From Candidatus Sulfotelmatobacter sp. (lineage in GTDB: Bacteria; Acidobacteriota; Terriglobia; Terriglobales; SbA1), in the NCBI GenBank assembly GCA_030151135.1, contig JASLEQ010000435.1, forward strand, positions 1 to 15,144: 15,144 nt of DNA, read 5' to 3'. A model generated the notes under the pieces. The model did not search any database, was not told the origin of the DNA, and saw only the letters and a program-made list of their open reading frames with translations. The position numbers were made by a program, and so were the translations under genes. Below, one piece after another: positions 7,079 through 14,473 of this stretch; the first letter of the stretch is position 1; each line of letters begins with the position of its first letter.

Positions 7079-7762
7079 TTAAACTCCCTTCAGGGCAGGG
7101 TCCCAAATAAATTTATGCAACTGCAGCCCCAATCGTGCGGGCACATTGTCGGCGAGGATCCATTCTGCCAATTCCTGCGGATCGAGCAGGCAGTGCGAGC
7201 TATCGCGTGTACCGGTCGCATCCTGACGGAATGCCGGCGAAAACAGAACAGCATTCACGCGCCCCGCGAGTCTGTGATGCTGAACAAAGTCTCTCGCAAA
7301 TTCGTAATCCAGGCGGCTGCTCAACACAAACTTGACCTCATCCTGACCAGCCAACGCGTCCAAATTCTCAGACAGGAAAGTATCCCCTTCTCCGGAATCC
7401 GGACACTTCACGTCCACGATCTTTACCACCTGGGCGGGAACACGCTCCAACGGCCGCTCTCCGCTGGTTTCGAGCAGTACTTGGTATCCGTTATCAATCA
7501 ACGCTTGCATGAGTGGAACGACTTCCCTCTCTTGCAGCAGAGGCTCACCCCCGGTGACTTCAACCAGTCCCCCGCCCGGACTGAGTCGCGCTACTTCACC
7601 CATCACATCAGCGATCGACATTTTCCGCCCACCTTGGAAGGTGTACTCGCTATCGCACCAGATACAGCGCAGATTGCATCCGGTTAGGCGAACAAAAACG
7701 CATGGAAGTCCAGCGTAGGAAGATTCTCCTTGCAGCGATTTGTAGATTTCGGTGATTTGCAT
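7079..7762 (-). CDS. queE: 7-carboxy-7-deazaguanine synthase QueE (radical SAM)
   Basis: A 227-residue radical SAM enzyme that contracts 6-carboxy-tetrahydropterin to 7-carboxy-7-deazaguanine. Seen: E-I-Y-K-S-L-Q-G-E-S at the N-terminus, the short QueE-type cluster motif C29-x3-C33-x2-C36, T-G-G-E-P at 70-74, E-T-S-G (SAM-binding side), K-F-V-L-S and the C-terminal L-H-K-F-I-W-D. I chose the ATG at 7762, where homology begins (M-Q-I-T-E-I-Y). It leaves 46 bases after queD but has no clear Shine-Dalgarno. The frame is open upstream to 7846 and would overlap queD; those 28 extra residues do not resemble QueE. All expected cluster ligands are present, so it should be active. Confidence 0.95.
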   Translation of the reverse strand: MQITEIYKSLQGESSYAGLPCVFVRLTGCNLRCIWCDSEYTFQGGRKMSIADVMGEVARLSPGGGLVEVTGGEPLLQEREVVPLMQALIDNGYQVLLETSGERPLERVPAQVVKIVDVKCPDSGEGDTFLSENLDALAGQDEVKFVLSSRLDYEFARDFVQHHRLAGRVNAVLFSPAFRQDATGTRDSSHCLLDPQELAEWILADNVPARLGLQLHKFIWDPALKGV

Positions 7763-7808
7763 CGAATAGGCCAAAAATGCGGGGCTACTTTCGTTCCGCG
7801 TGCCGAAA

Positions 7809-8186
7809 TTACTCAGAATATCTGGCAGTCGTAGTGTCCGTCTCAAACACCGTTACGTCTTTCACGCGGACCCGGCCATCCGTGACTTTCTGAAGACGCG
7901 TATTTGATTGATCGTAGAAATATTTCGCAAGGTTCTCGGCCGAAGGATTCACGGTTGTGAACGGATCAATATCGTTGATCATCTGATGATCGAGCCGCAC
8001 AATCACATGCTTCATGACCTCGCGCAGGTCTTTGAAATCGAGCAGCAAGCCAGCTTTATCCAGTTCCAGTCCAGCAAGAGTCACGCGGATCTTGTAATTA
8101 TGCCCGTGCGGATTCTCGCACTTGCCTTTATAGTTGCGCAGGTAGTGACCCGCAGCAAACGAATCTTCGACAGTAACCTCGAACAT
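7809..8186 (-). CDS. queD: 6-carboxy-5,6,7,8-tetrahydropterin synthase QueD
   Basis: A 125-residue T-fold enzyme of the PTPS/QueD family, usual length. It converts dihydroneopterin triphosphate (from GTP cyclohydrolase I) to 6-carboxy-tetrahydropterin. Seen: zinc ligands H14 (F-A-A-G-H) and H27/H29 (N-P-H-G-H-N-Y), catalytic C23 in K-C-E-N, L-D-F-K-D-L, catalytic pair D66-H67 (L-D-H-Q-M-I-N-D), P-S-A-E-N-L-A, and E115 in F-E-T, which anchors the pterin. The single catalytic Cys before P-H-G-H separates QueD from eukaryotic-type PTPS. ATG start with GGGAGG three bases upstream. First gene of the queDEC operon, in pathway order. FolE, QueF, Tgt and QueA are not in the window. Confidence 0.95.
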   Translation of the reverse strand: MFEVTVEDSFAAGHYLRNYKGKCENPHGHNYKIRVTLAGLELDKAGLLLDFKDLREVMKHVIVRLDHQMINDIDPFTTVNPSAENLAKYFYDQSNTRLQKVTDGRVRVKDVTVFETDTTTARYSE

Positions 8187-8261
8187 GATCCTCCCGAGCC
8201 TTAAATGCGGCCTCGCGATGGTTTCCGCAACCTAATATTGTACCGCGACATGCCGCCTTAC
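8187..8261. promoter_or_regulatory. Divergent intergenic region between queD and the exported hydrolase
   Basis: Holds the promoter of queDEC by position. On the minus strand TACAAT (8238-8243) could serve as -10, but the -35 region is poor. I looked for a preQ1 riboswitch leader (C-rich pseudoknot with an A-rich tail ending near the start codon) and do not see one. Confidence 0.3.
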
Positions 8262-8289
8262 TTGACCCATGGACCGCTGCGCATTTAGT
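8262..8289 (+). promoter_or_regulatory. Possible sigma-70 promoter of the exported hydrolase
   Basis: TTGACC (8262-8267) and TTTAGT (8284-8289) with a 16-base spacer give five and four matches to the -35 and -10 consensus. Transcription would begin near 8296, so the TTG at 8298 would be almost leaderless, while the TTG at 8325 would have a leader of about 29 bases. Tentative. Confidence 0.3.
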
Positions 8290-8314
8290 TTGGCCGTTTG
8301 GCTATAAGCCTTTT

Positions 8315-8320
8315 GGGGAA
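8315..8320 (+). promoter_or_regulatory. Ribosome-binding site supporting the TTG start at 8325
   Basis: GGGGAA lies four bases before the TTG at 8325 and is the only Shine-Dalgarno-like site near the possible starts of this gene. An in-frame stop at 8286-8288 and the lack of any in-frame ATG force a non-ATG start (8298, 8313 or 8325). Confidence 0.5.
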
Positions 8321-8324
8321 TGCT

Positions 8325-10283
8325 TTGTATCGTCAACTTTCTGCATTGGTCGTAAGTATCGGTGTCTTTTGGCTGCTCGTTCCCGGGGACACTTCAGCGC
8401 AGGGCAAATCAGAGACACCCGAGTTCGACGTCAAAGCACACTACACAAAGTACGAATATCGCATTCCGATGCGGGACGGCGTTCACTTGTTCACGTCCAT
8501 CTACGTTCCGAAAGAAAGCTTGCGGTCATATCCGTTTCTCATCAATCGAACTCCCTATAGTGTTGGCCCGTACGGCGAGGATCAATATCGCACCCAACTC
8601 GGTCCGTCGCCGGATTTCGACGAGGCAGGATATATCTTCGTGTTTCAGGATGTCCGTGGACGGTACATGTCTGAGGGTCAGTTCATCGAAATGCGACCGC
8701 ACATCGACAACAAGAAATCGAAGACGGATGTCGACGACTCCAGCGATCTCTACGACACAATCGATTGGCTACTCAAGAACGTGCCGAACAATAATGGCAA
8801 TGCAGGAATATGGGGAATCTCCTATCCGGGCTTTTATACGTCGGCGAGCATGATCGATACTCACCCCGCGCTGAAAGCCGCATCGCCGCAAGCGCCGATG
8901 ACCAACCTATTTATGGGAGATGACGCATACCATGGCGGAGCGTTTATGCTGGCTGCCAACTTTGGGTTTTATGCCTTCTTCAAGCCCCAGGCCAATCCGC
9001 AACTCCCCGTCAAATCTGTCCCGTTCGATTTCGGCACCAATGACGGATATGAGTTCTATCTAAAAGCCGGCCCTATCGCGAACCTTTCAAAAATGCTCGA
9101 TGGTAAAAGCGCCCTATTTGACGATCAATTGCAACACGATACCTTCGACGATTACTGGAAGGCTCGCGACCTGGCTCCGCACATGAAGAAAATTCATTGC
9201 GCGGTCCTCACGGTTGGCGGATGGTTCGATGCGGAAGACCTGCAGGGTCCATTCTCTACTTTCCACGCCGTAGACAAGAACAATCCCGATATTTTCAACG
9301 CTCTGGTAGTTGGCCCTTGGGTCCACGGAGGATGGTACCGTTACTATGGCGAGCACTTGGGGCGTGTTGATTTCGCTTCAAACACGGGCGATTTCTATCG
9401 AAAAAACATCCTCTTCCCGTTTTTCGAACATTATCTGAAAGGAACGGGCGAAGCGAAACTCCCCAAGGCCTACGTTTTCGAAACGGGCACCAATGTGTGG
9501 CGCCGATATTCGGCCTGGCCTCCGAAGGAAGCACAGGGTCGAACACTCTATTTGCATGCCAATGGATCGCTCTCCTTTGACGCTTCGGCTTCCGAGTCAT
9601 CCGAATTTGACGAATATGTCAGCGACCCCTCCAAACCGGTGCCGTTTGTGAACTACACAAATTTAGACGTACCGCAGGAATACATGGTCTCAGATCAGCG
9701 GTTCGCAGACAGTCGTACCGATGTGCTGACTTATTCAACCCCAGTGTTGCAGGAGGACATCACAATCGTGGGCCCTCTATTACCCAAGCTATTCGTGTCA
9801 ACGAGCGCAACGGACTCAGACTGGGACGTCAAGCTGATCGATGTCTATCCGAGCGACTATCCAGAAAGCAAAGCTGAAGGACAGAACAGCGAGGATCACA
9901 GCCAAAAACGCACTGATGTCGGGCCCCCCAAGTTCGACATGGGTGGATACCAGCTGTTGGTCCGCGGCGAGCCTTTCCGTGGGAAGTTCCGCCAAAGTTT
10001 CGAGAAGCCCGAACCGTTTACGCCGGGGAAAGTCGAACAAGTCGGCTTCGCGATGCAAGACGTGAATCACACTTTCCGGAAAGGCCATCGCATTATGGTG
10101 CAGATCCAGAGTTCATGGTTCCCGCTCACGGATCGGAATCCGCAGACATTCGTTAATATTCCGGACGCCAAGCTCTCGGATTTCGTTAAGGCGACGGAAC
10201 GGGTTTACCACACCAGCTCGCATCCTTCTGGAATTGGGGTGCAGGTACTGGAAAACCCGGGAGCGGCGGAAGAACACAAATAG
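8325..10283 (+). CDS. Exported CocE/NonD family hydrolase (S15 X-Pro dipeptidyl-peptidase / alpha-amino-acid ester hydrolase type)
   Basis: About 652 residues; export signal M-Y-R-Q followed by a hydrophobic core and cleavage near T-S-A-Q. Two parts follow: an alpha/beta-hydrolase (S15) domain, about 35-370, and a jelly-roll PepX_C domain, about 390-640. Catalytic triad by motif: Ser166 in G-I-S-Y-P-G, Asp302 in G-G-W-F-D-A-E-D, His334 in G-P-W-V-H-G-G-W. Other hallmarks: M-R-D-G-V-H-L at the start of the domain, R-T-P-Y, Q-D-V-R-G-R. G-W-F-D and the acidic D-A-E-D stretch are typical of alpha-amino-acid ester hydrolases and glutaryl-7-ACA acylases, so the role is cleavage of small amides or esters in the periplasm or outside the cell. 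Exact substrate unknown. The start is non-ATG; I chose TTG 8325 for its GGGGA site and better signal peptide; TTG 8298 would add nine residues. Confidence 0.9.
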   Translation: MYRQLSALVVSIGVFWLLVPGDTSAQGKSETPEFDVKAHYTKYEYRIPMRDGVHLFTSIYVPKESLRSYPFLINRTPYSVGPYGEDQYRTQLGPSPDFDEAGYIFVFQDVRGRYMSEGQFIEMRPHIDNKKSKTDVDDSSDLYDTIDWLLKNVPNNNGNAGIWGISYPGFYTSASMIDTHPALKAASPQAPMTNLFMGDDAYHGGAFMLAANFGFYAFFKPQANPQLPVKSVPFDFGTNDGYEFYLKAGPIANLSKMLDGKSALFDDQLQHDTFDDYWKARDLAPHMKKIHCAVLTVGGWFDAEDLQGPFSTFHAVDKNNPDIFNALVVGPWVHGGWYRYYGEHLGRVDFASNTGDFYRKNILFPFFEHYLKGTGEAKLPKAYVFETGTNVWRRYSAWPPKEAQGRTLYLHANGSLSFDASASESSEFDEYVSDPSKPVPFVNYTNLDVPQEYMVSDQRFADSRTDVLTYSTPVLQEDITIVGPLLPKLFVSTSATDSDWDVKLIDVYPSDYPESKAEGQNSEDHSQKRTDVGPPKFDMGGYQLLVRGEPFRGKFRQSFEKPEPFTPGKVEQVGFAMQDVNHTFRKGHRIMVQIQSSWFPLTDRNPQTFVNIPDAKLSDFVKATERVYHTSSHPSGIGVQVLENPGAAEEHK

Positions 10284-10292
10284 CCGCGTAAT

Positions 10293-12362
10293 TCAGGCGT
10301 CGACGCCAAAAAACTGTTCGACGACCTTGATATCGGTTGTTCGGCGGTAATTCGGCAAGCTGTCGATGAACATGCGTCCGTATTGTTTTTTCAGGATTCG
10401 GTTATCCAGCAAGACGAGAAGTCCGCGATCATGAAGCGACCGGATTAGCCGTCCGAAACCCTGTTTCAATGTGATGACTGCGGATGGGACCTGATACTGG
10501 AAGAATGCATTGCCGCCATCCGCGTCAATTGCCTTCACTCTCGCGGCAATGACTGGATCGCTGGGGACCGCAAATGGAAGGCGGTCGATGATCACACAGC
10601 TGAGCTGCTCCCCTTGCACATCCACGCCTTGCCAGAACGAAGAAGTCGCGAATAAGACTGCATTCGGCGTCAGGCGAAACTCCTCAAGCAGGGCACTTTT
10701 CGGAGCATCTCCCTGGCGAAGCAGCGGAAATTTGATCTCTCCTAAGAGCCGCTGATAGATGTCATTCATCTGTGCATAACTAGTGAACAGAACAAAGGCA
10801 CGTCCCCGGGTAATTTCCAATAATTCTCGGATACGCTGGGCTGCCTTGCCCAGAAATTGGGCAGTACGGGGATCTGGCAAATCCGGCGGGACATACATAA
10901 CCGCTTGGCTCGGATAATCGAAATGGGAGGGCAAGACCAATTCACGGGCATGCTCGAACCCAAGGCGTCGGCGGATGTAGTCGAAATTACCGCCTACTGC
11001 TAGCGTCGCTGAGGTCAAAACCGAAGACTCCAGCTTGGACCACAAACATTCACGTAAGATCGGACCGACATCGATTGGAGTCGCTTGAAGGAAGACGTGC
11101 TGGCGGCCTGAAGAGCTATCTCGTGCTTTTTGAGATCCGCCCTCATTTCGCGCAAGTCCTGACCTGCCTCGCCTCTCGATCCAGAAAACGCAATTTCGGT
11201 CTTCCGATTCGAGCGCGAATCTAAGTTGAACCTGAATCTCCTGCGCTCGTCGAACGAATGCAAAGACCTCTTCCGGCTTCTGTTGCAAGCCTTCCAACTC
11301 CGCCGCCAACCGCGTGAGTGCCTGATCGAGTCCTGTATATTCATCGCCGTTTTCTTCGAGGAACTCACGTCGTGCGTCGAACGCGAAACGTCCATCCCCC
11401 GCGGGCAGGACGGAGAAAAACAGCTGCGAGCGCTCTCGCAGACTCCCAAGGGCGCCGGAGACCGATGCCGAGAGCGTGCGATTGTGCTGCATGGATTGCT
11501 CAACATCGCGTGCCAATTCCTCCATTCGGAGGTTGCTGACCGTAATACCGAAATAGTTTCCCGCAACGTCTTCGAGTTCGTGGGCCTCGTCAAAGATCAC
11601 CGCAGCAGCTTCGGGCAGAATGCCAGCATCCGGTGCGCCGTCTGCCTGTAACTTGATCGCGAGATCCGCGAAAAACAGGTGATGATTCACGATGATGATG
11701 TCGCTTTCCATCCCTCGCCTGCGCATCTCCGTGATGAAACAGCGTTCCCACTCTTTGCACTTCTGTCCACTGCAGGTTTCAGCCCGAGCATCGAGCTTGT
11801 GCCATAGGGCGCTGGCTTCTGGAAGCTCGGCTAATTCGGCGCGATCTCCCGTCAAGGTGTTTTTCTCCCATGCAGCGATGGCGCGATACTGCTCAATTTC
11901 TTCGAATCCGCTTAGCACCGGCTGGTCCGTCAAGTCGTACAGCTTTTTCCGGCAGAGATAGTTATTGCGCCCTTTCATATAACAGACTGAAAGGCGAGCG
12001 CTTGACTTAGAGTCTGCGCAAAGAGCCTGCTCGAGGAAGGGAACGTCTTTGTAGAAGAGCTGTTCTTGCAGGTTCTTCGTTCCGGTCGAAATGATGACGC
12101 GCTTGCCGGAATGAATCACGGGAACCAGATAGGCCAGCGTCTTGCCCGTACCGGTACCGGCTTCTACGATAAGGTGTCTCTTTTCTGCCAGGGCTTCCTC
12201 AATGGCTTGTGCCATCTGCAATTGACCGCGACGAAATTCGTAGGCCGCGTGCTTCCGCGCCAATAACCCACCCGGCCCAAAGAACCGGTGGAGCGTCGCC
12301 TCCCCAGCAGTATCCGAGGTCGGGTTGGGCACAGGAAAAGCGTGATTGAAAGGTTGGGCCAC
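10293..12362 (-). CDS. DinG/XPD-type ATP-dependent DNA helicase with Fe-S cluster
   Basis: A 689-residue superfamily 2 (Rad3/XPD) helicase that unwinds DNA 5' to 3', linked in the family to repair, R-loops and replication conflicts. Seen: F-R-R-G-Q (Q-motif side) at 43-47, Walker A E-A-G-T-G-T-G-K-T at 67-75, S-T-G-T motif Ia at 92-95, four Fe-S cysteines C137, C197, C202 and C208, V-N-H-H-L-F at 225-230, DEAH at 258-261, L-T-S-A-T mid-protein, G-V-D-V-Q and motif VI Q-G-F-G-R-L-I-R-S at 634-642. No exonuclease domain is present, so this is the YoaA/DinG-like form, not the Bacillus exonuclease-DinG. A hydrophilic insert (about 397-420) interrupts the usual E-R-R-G-R/F-L-Q-A-T-P-I-D-V junction. 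GTG start; no Shine-Dalgarno. Ends 9 bases from the converging hydrolase. Confidence 0.93.
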   Translation of the reverse strand: MAQPFNHAFPVPNPTSDTAGEATLHRFFGPGGLLARKHAAYEFRRGQLQMAQAIEEALAEKRHLIVEAGTGTGKTLAYLVPVIHSGKRVIISTGTKNLQEQLFYKDVPFLEQALCADSKSSARLSVCYMKGRNNYLCRKKLYDLTDQPVLSGFEEIEQYRAIAAWEKNTLTGDRAELAELPEASALWHKLDARAETCSGQKCKEWERCFITEMRRRGMESDIIIVNHHLFFADLAIKLQADGAPDAGILPEAAAVIFDEAHELEDVAGNYFGITVSNLRMEELARDVEQSMQHNRTLSASVSGALGSLRERSQLFFSVLPAGDGRFAFDARREFLEENGDEYTGLDQALTRLAAELEGLQQKPEEVFAFVRRAQEIQVQLRFALESEDRNCVFWIERRGRSGLARNEGGSQKARDSSSGRQHVFLQATPIDVGPILRECLWSKLESSVLTSATLAVGGNFDYIRRRLGFEHARELVLPSHFDYPSQAVMYVPPDLPDPRTAQFLGKAAQRIRELLEITRGRAFVLFTSYAQMNDIYQRLLGEIKFPLLRQGDAPKSALLEEFRLTPNAVLFATSSFWQGVDVQGEQLSCVIIDRLPFAVPSDPVIAARVKAIDADGGNAFFQYQVPSAVITLKQGFGRLIRSLHDRGLLVLLDNRILKKQYGRMFIDSLPNYRRTTDIKVVEQFFGVDA

Positions 12363-12371
12363 GGAAGTCTC

Positions 12372-12377
12372 TATAAT
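12372..12377 (+). promoter_or_regulatory. Perfect TATAAT, possible -10 box of der
   Basis: TATAAT lies 64 bases before the der start in the 79-base gap between the divergent helicase and der. The nearest TTGAAA (12346-12351) is 20 bases upstream, a longer spacer than ideal, so the -35 is uncertain. The same bases read TATTAT on the minus strand, only about ten bases before the helicase GTG. Confidence 0.4.
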
Positions 12378-12441
12378 AACGATTCCGGCAGATCATCAGG
12401 TTCCTCGCGCCGAAAACATAGAAATAGTTTAATTTCTAACC

Positions 12442-13908
12442 TTGACTGAGAATCTCAGAAATCCAATTGAGGGTGACGCTCCGCCGACCTCACGCCCACC
12501 GGTCATCGCGATCGTGGGTCGACCAAATGTCGGTAAATCCACGCTATTCAATCGTATAGTCGGCTCCCGGCGTGCCATTGTCGGCGACGAACCGGGAATC
12601 ACCCGCGATCGCCTCTATGGACAGGCCGAGTGGAATGGCCGGAAATTTCAGATCGTTGACACGGGGGGCATACTGCCCGATGACACAGACTTTATTCCCT
12701 CGGAAATCTTTCGGCAGGCTAGGGTCGCACTTGACGAATCTGCAGCAATCATCATGGTTGTCGACGGACGCTCGGAACTTGCTGCCCCCGATCTCGAACT
12801 TGCTCGCCTCCTTCGGAAAGTCAACCGCCCCTTGTTTCTAGCCGTGAACAAGGTTGACTCTGAGAAACAAGCCTTGCTCATTGACGACTTTCATCGTCTC
12901 CGCATTAGGGACATGTTCCCCATTTCCGCTGAACATGCGCGAGGTGTCGACGATCTGCTCGACGCAGTGATGGCTATGCTTCCGGCGAGCACGGCCGACG
13001 ACACCATTACTTCTGAGGCGGAAACAGCAGACGACACACCTTCGAGCGCGGCAGAAGAGCGGTCGGATGAGATCAAAGTTGCCATCATTGGACATCCTAA
13101 CGTCGGCAAATCGACTCTGTTGAACAGCCTCACATCTTCGGACCGAGCAATCGTTTCTCCCATCCCGGGCACCACACGCGATGCCGTAGATGAAATTGTT
13201 CACAAGAATGACTGCGCATTCCGCTTTATTGATACCGCCGGAATTCGCCGCAAAGGTAAGACGCATTTGATGGCTGAGAAACTTTCCGTCGTGATGGCCC
13301 ACAAACACCTCGAAGCCGCCGATATCGCCCTGTTCGTGATCGACGCAACAGAGGGAGTCAGCCAACTCGATGCGTCAATCGCGGGCTATGCCCACGAGAG
13401 TGGCAGGTCCATCATCATCGTCGTGAACAAGTGGGATTTGATAATTACTGGGCAAGAAAAGAAGGGACGGCCGACGAAATCCGAACGTATGCGCGAGACA
13501 AAACGTCCCGGCGACCAAGCCGCCTATGAGGAGCGCCTCCGATATGAACTCAAGTTTCTGAACTATGCGCCGGTTGTTTTCATCTCGGCGCAGACTCGCA
13601 AAGGGATAGACCGGATTTTTACTGTGCTACAGGAGGTTGCCGCAGAACGCCGCAAGCGGATTACTACCTCAGAAATGAATCGTTTCCTTGAGCATATTGA
13701 TTTTGATCGTGCTTCCGTTCCCATGCGCCAACGAGTCAAAATCCTTTACATGACCCAAGCGTCGGTTTCTCCTCCGACGTTCGTCCTATTCACGAATCGA
13801 GAAGTGAAGTTGCACTTCGCATACAAACGTTTTCTTGAAAACCAGATTCGAGCCGCATTCGGGTTTGTGGGCACGCCGATCTGGATCAAAACAAAGGCCA
13901 GGCAGTAA
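12442..13908 (+). CDS. der: Ribosome assembly GTPase Der (EngA)
   Basis: A 488-residue tandem GTPase that helps 50S subunit maturation; essential in most bacteria. G domain 1: G-R-P-N-V-G-K-S-T at 26-34, T54 in P-G-I-T-R-D, D-T-G-G at 73-76, N-K-V-D at 136-139. G domain 2: G-H-P-N-V-G-K-S-T at 217-225, P-G-T-T-R-D, D-T-A-G at 264-267 followed by I-R-R-K-G-K, and N-K-W-D at 329-332. The C-terminal KH-like domain runs from about 385 to the end. An acidic linker (about 183-210) joins the G domains. An insert after N-K-W-D (G-Q-E-K-K-G-R-P-T-K) is basic. The start must be TTG at 12442: an in-frame TAA lies at 12430 and no ATG or GTG precedes the first P-loop. No Shine-Dalgarno is seen. Confidence 0.97.
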   Translation: MTENLRNPIEGDAPPTSRPPVIAIVGRPNVGKSTLFNRIVGSRRAIVGDEPGITRDRLYGQAEWNGRKFQIVDTGGILPDDTDFIPSEIFRQARVALDESAAIIMVVDGRSELAAPDLELARLLRKVNRPLFLAVNKVDSEKQALLIDDFHRLRIRDMFPISAEHARGVDDLLDAVMAMLPASTADDTITSEAETADDTPSSAAEERSDEIKVAIIGHPNVGKSTLLNSLTSSDRAIVSPIPGTTRDAVDEIVHKNDCAFRFIDTAGIRRKGKTHLMAEKLSVVMAHKHLEAADIALFVIDATEGVSQLDASIAGYAHESGRSIIIVVNKWDLIITGQEKKGRPTKSERMRETKRPGDQAAYEERLRYELKFLNYAPVVFISAQTRKGIDRIFTVLQEVAAERRKRITTSEMNRFLEHIDFDRASVPMRQRVKILYMTQASVSPPTFVLFTNREVKLHFAYKRFLENQIRAAFGFVGTPIWIKTKARQ

Positions 13909-13914
13909 CGCGCA

Positions 13915-14355
13915 TCAGCGCCCGGCAACTTGCTGTTCCTGTGTCATCAGCCCAATTCTCTGCACTCAGGCGTGATGCGCCATATCAATCACGTCTGCAA
14001 CGTACTGAAAATCCACATCTGCGTCTCCACGCACGAAAGCAACTTTCTCGACACGAGTCAAATAGATTCGCGCCAAACGATTCTCTAGTTGTTGCCATGG
14101 CACGTCTTCCTGGTTGATCCTGACCGAAGGCGTCTGACTTCGGCGGTCTGCAGCACCTCGATCACGATGGTTCGGGCTTCAGACTGCGCTGGAGTCGCCT
14201 TCTGATCCGGTTGTGGAATTTGTGCCTTTTCTCCGTACTCCGGGTCCATCGAAACCACCAACATGAACGATGATCAGTGTCAGCAATACATCGATCAGAG
14301 GTGTAACGTTAATCTGAGGTCCGGACGGACCTCCGCCTGCCATTGAGAAAGACAT
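13915..14355 (-). pseudogene. Decayed exbD (ExbD/TolR biopolymer transport protein), two frameshifts and one stop
   Basis: Read across three frames this is a complete ExbD-like protein of about 147 codons. Part 1 (from ATG 14355, GAGGAG eight bases upstream): M-S-F-S-M-A-G-G-G, then I-N-V-T-P-L-I-D-V-L-L-T-L-I-I-V, the family's transmembrane helix with its key Asp. Near 14265 the frame shifts (one extra or two missing bases) to M-L-V-V-S-M-D-P-E and on to T-I-V-I-E-V-L-Q. Near 14133-14140 it shifts again to P-S-V-R-I-N-Q-E-D-V-P-W, L-E-N-R-L-A, E-K-V-A-F-V-R-G-D-A-D-V, V-I-D-M-A-H-H-A. There a TGA (13966-13968) stands where the family has Gly; the same frame then continues V-Q-R-I-G-L-M-T to a TGA at 13915-13917. 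Family role: proton-driven energising of outer-membrane transport with ExbB/TonB. Sequencing error could explain one lesion, hardly three. Confidence 0.85.
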
Positions 14356-14363
14356 AGGAATTG

Positions 14364-14369
14364 CTCCTC
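14364..14369 (-). promoter_or_regulatory. Intact ribosome-binding site of the exbD pseudogene
   Basis: GAGGAG on the minus strand, eight bases before the ATG at 14355. It marks the original start and shows that translation initiation signals survive although the frame is broken. Confidence 0.6.
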
Positions 14370-14473
14370 GCGGGCACGCGCGTCTGCAAGCGGCCCGGAG
14401 TTCCCCGAAACCCATCGCAACGGTTTTCCTTTGGCGACCGCAACTCTGAAAGACTAAGCCCGAGAAAACAGCT

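Noticed and set aside
7763..7846. Extension of queE into queD
   Set aside because: The 28 extra residues do not resemble QueE, whose homology begins at M-Q-I-T-E-I-Y.
8187..8297. preQ1 riboswitch before queD
   Set aside because: No stem plus C-rich loop and A-rich pseudoknot tail of the preQ1-I or II type found by eye; a covariance-model search would settle it.
12838..13365. Long minus-strand frame inside der
   Set aside because: Antisense shadow of a well-conserved GTPase; no motif, no ribosome-binding site.
14179..14415. A separate 78-residue gene beginning upstream of the exbD ATG
   Set aside because: The upstream 20 codons are non-coding-like; the rest is the first part of the exbD pseudogene followed by a frameshifted nonsense tail.
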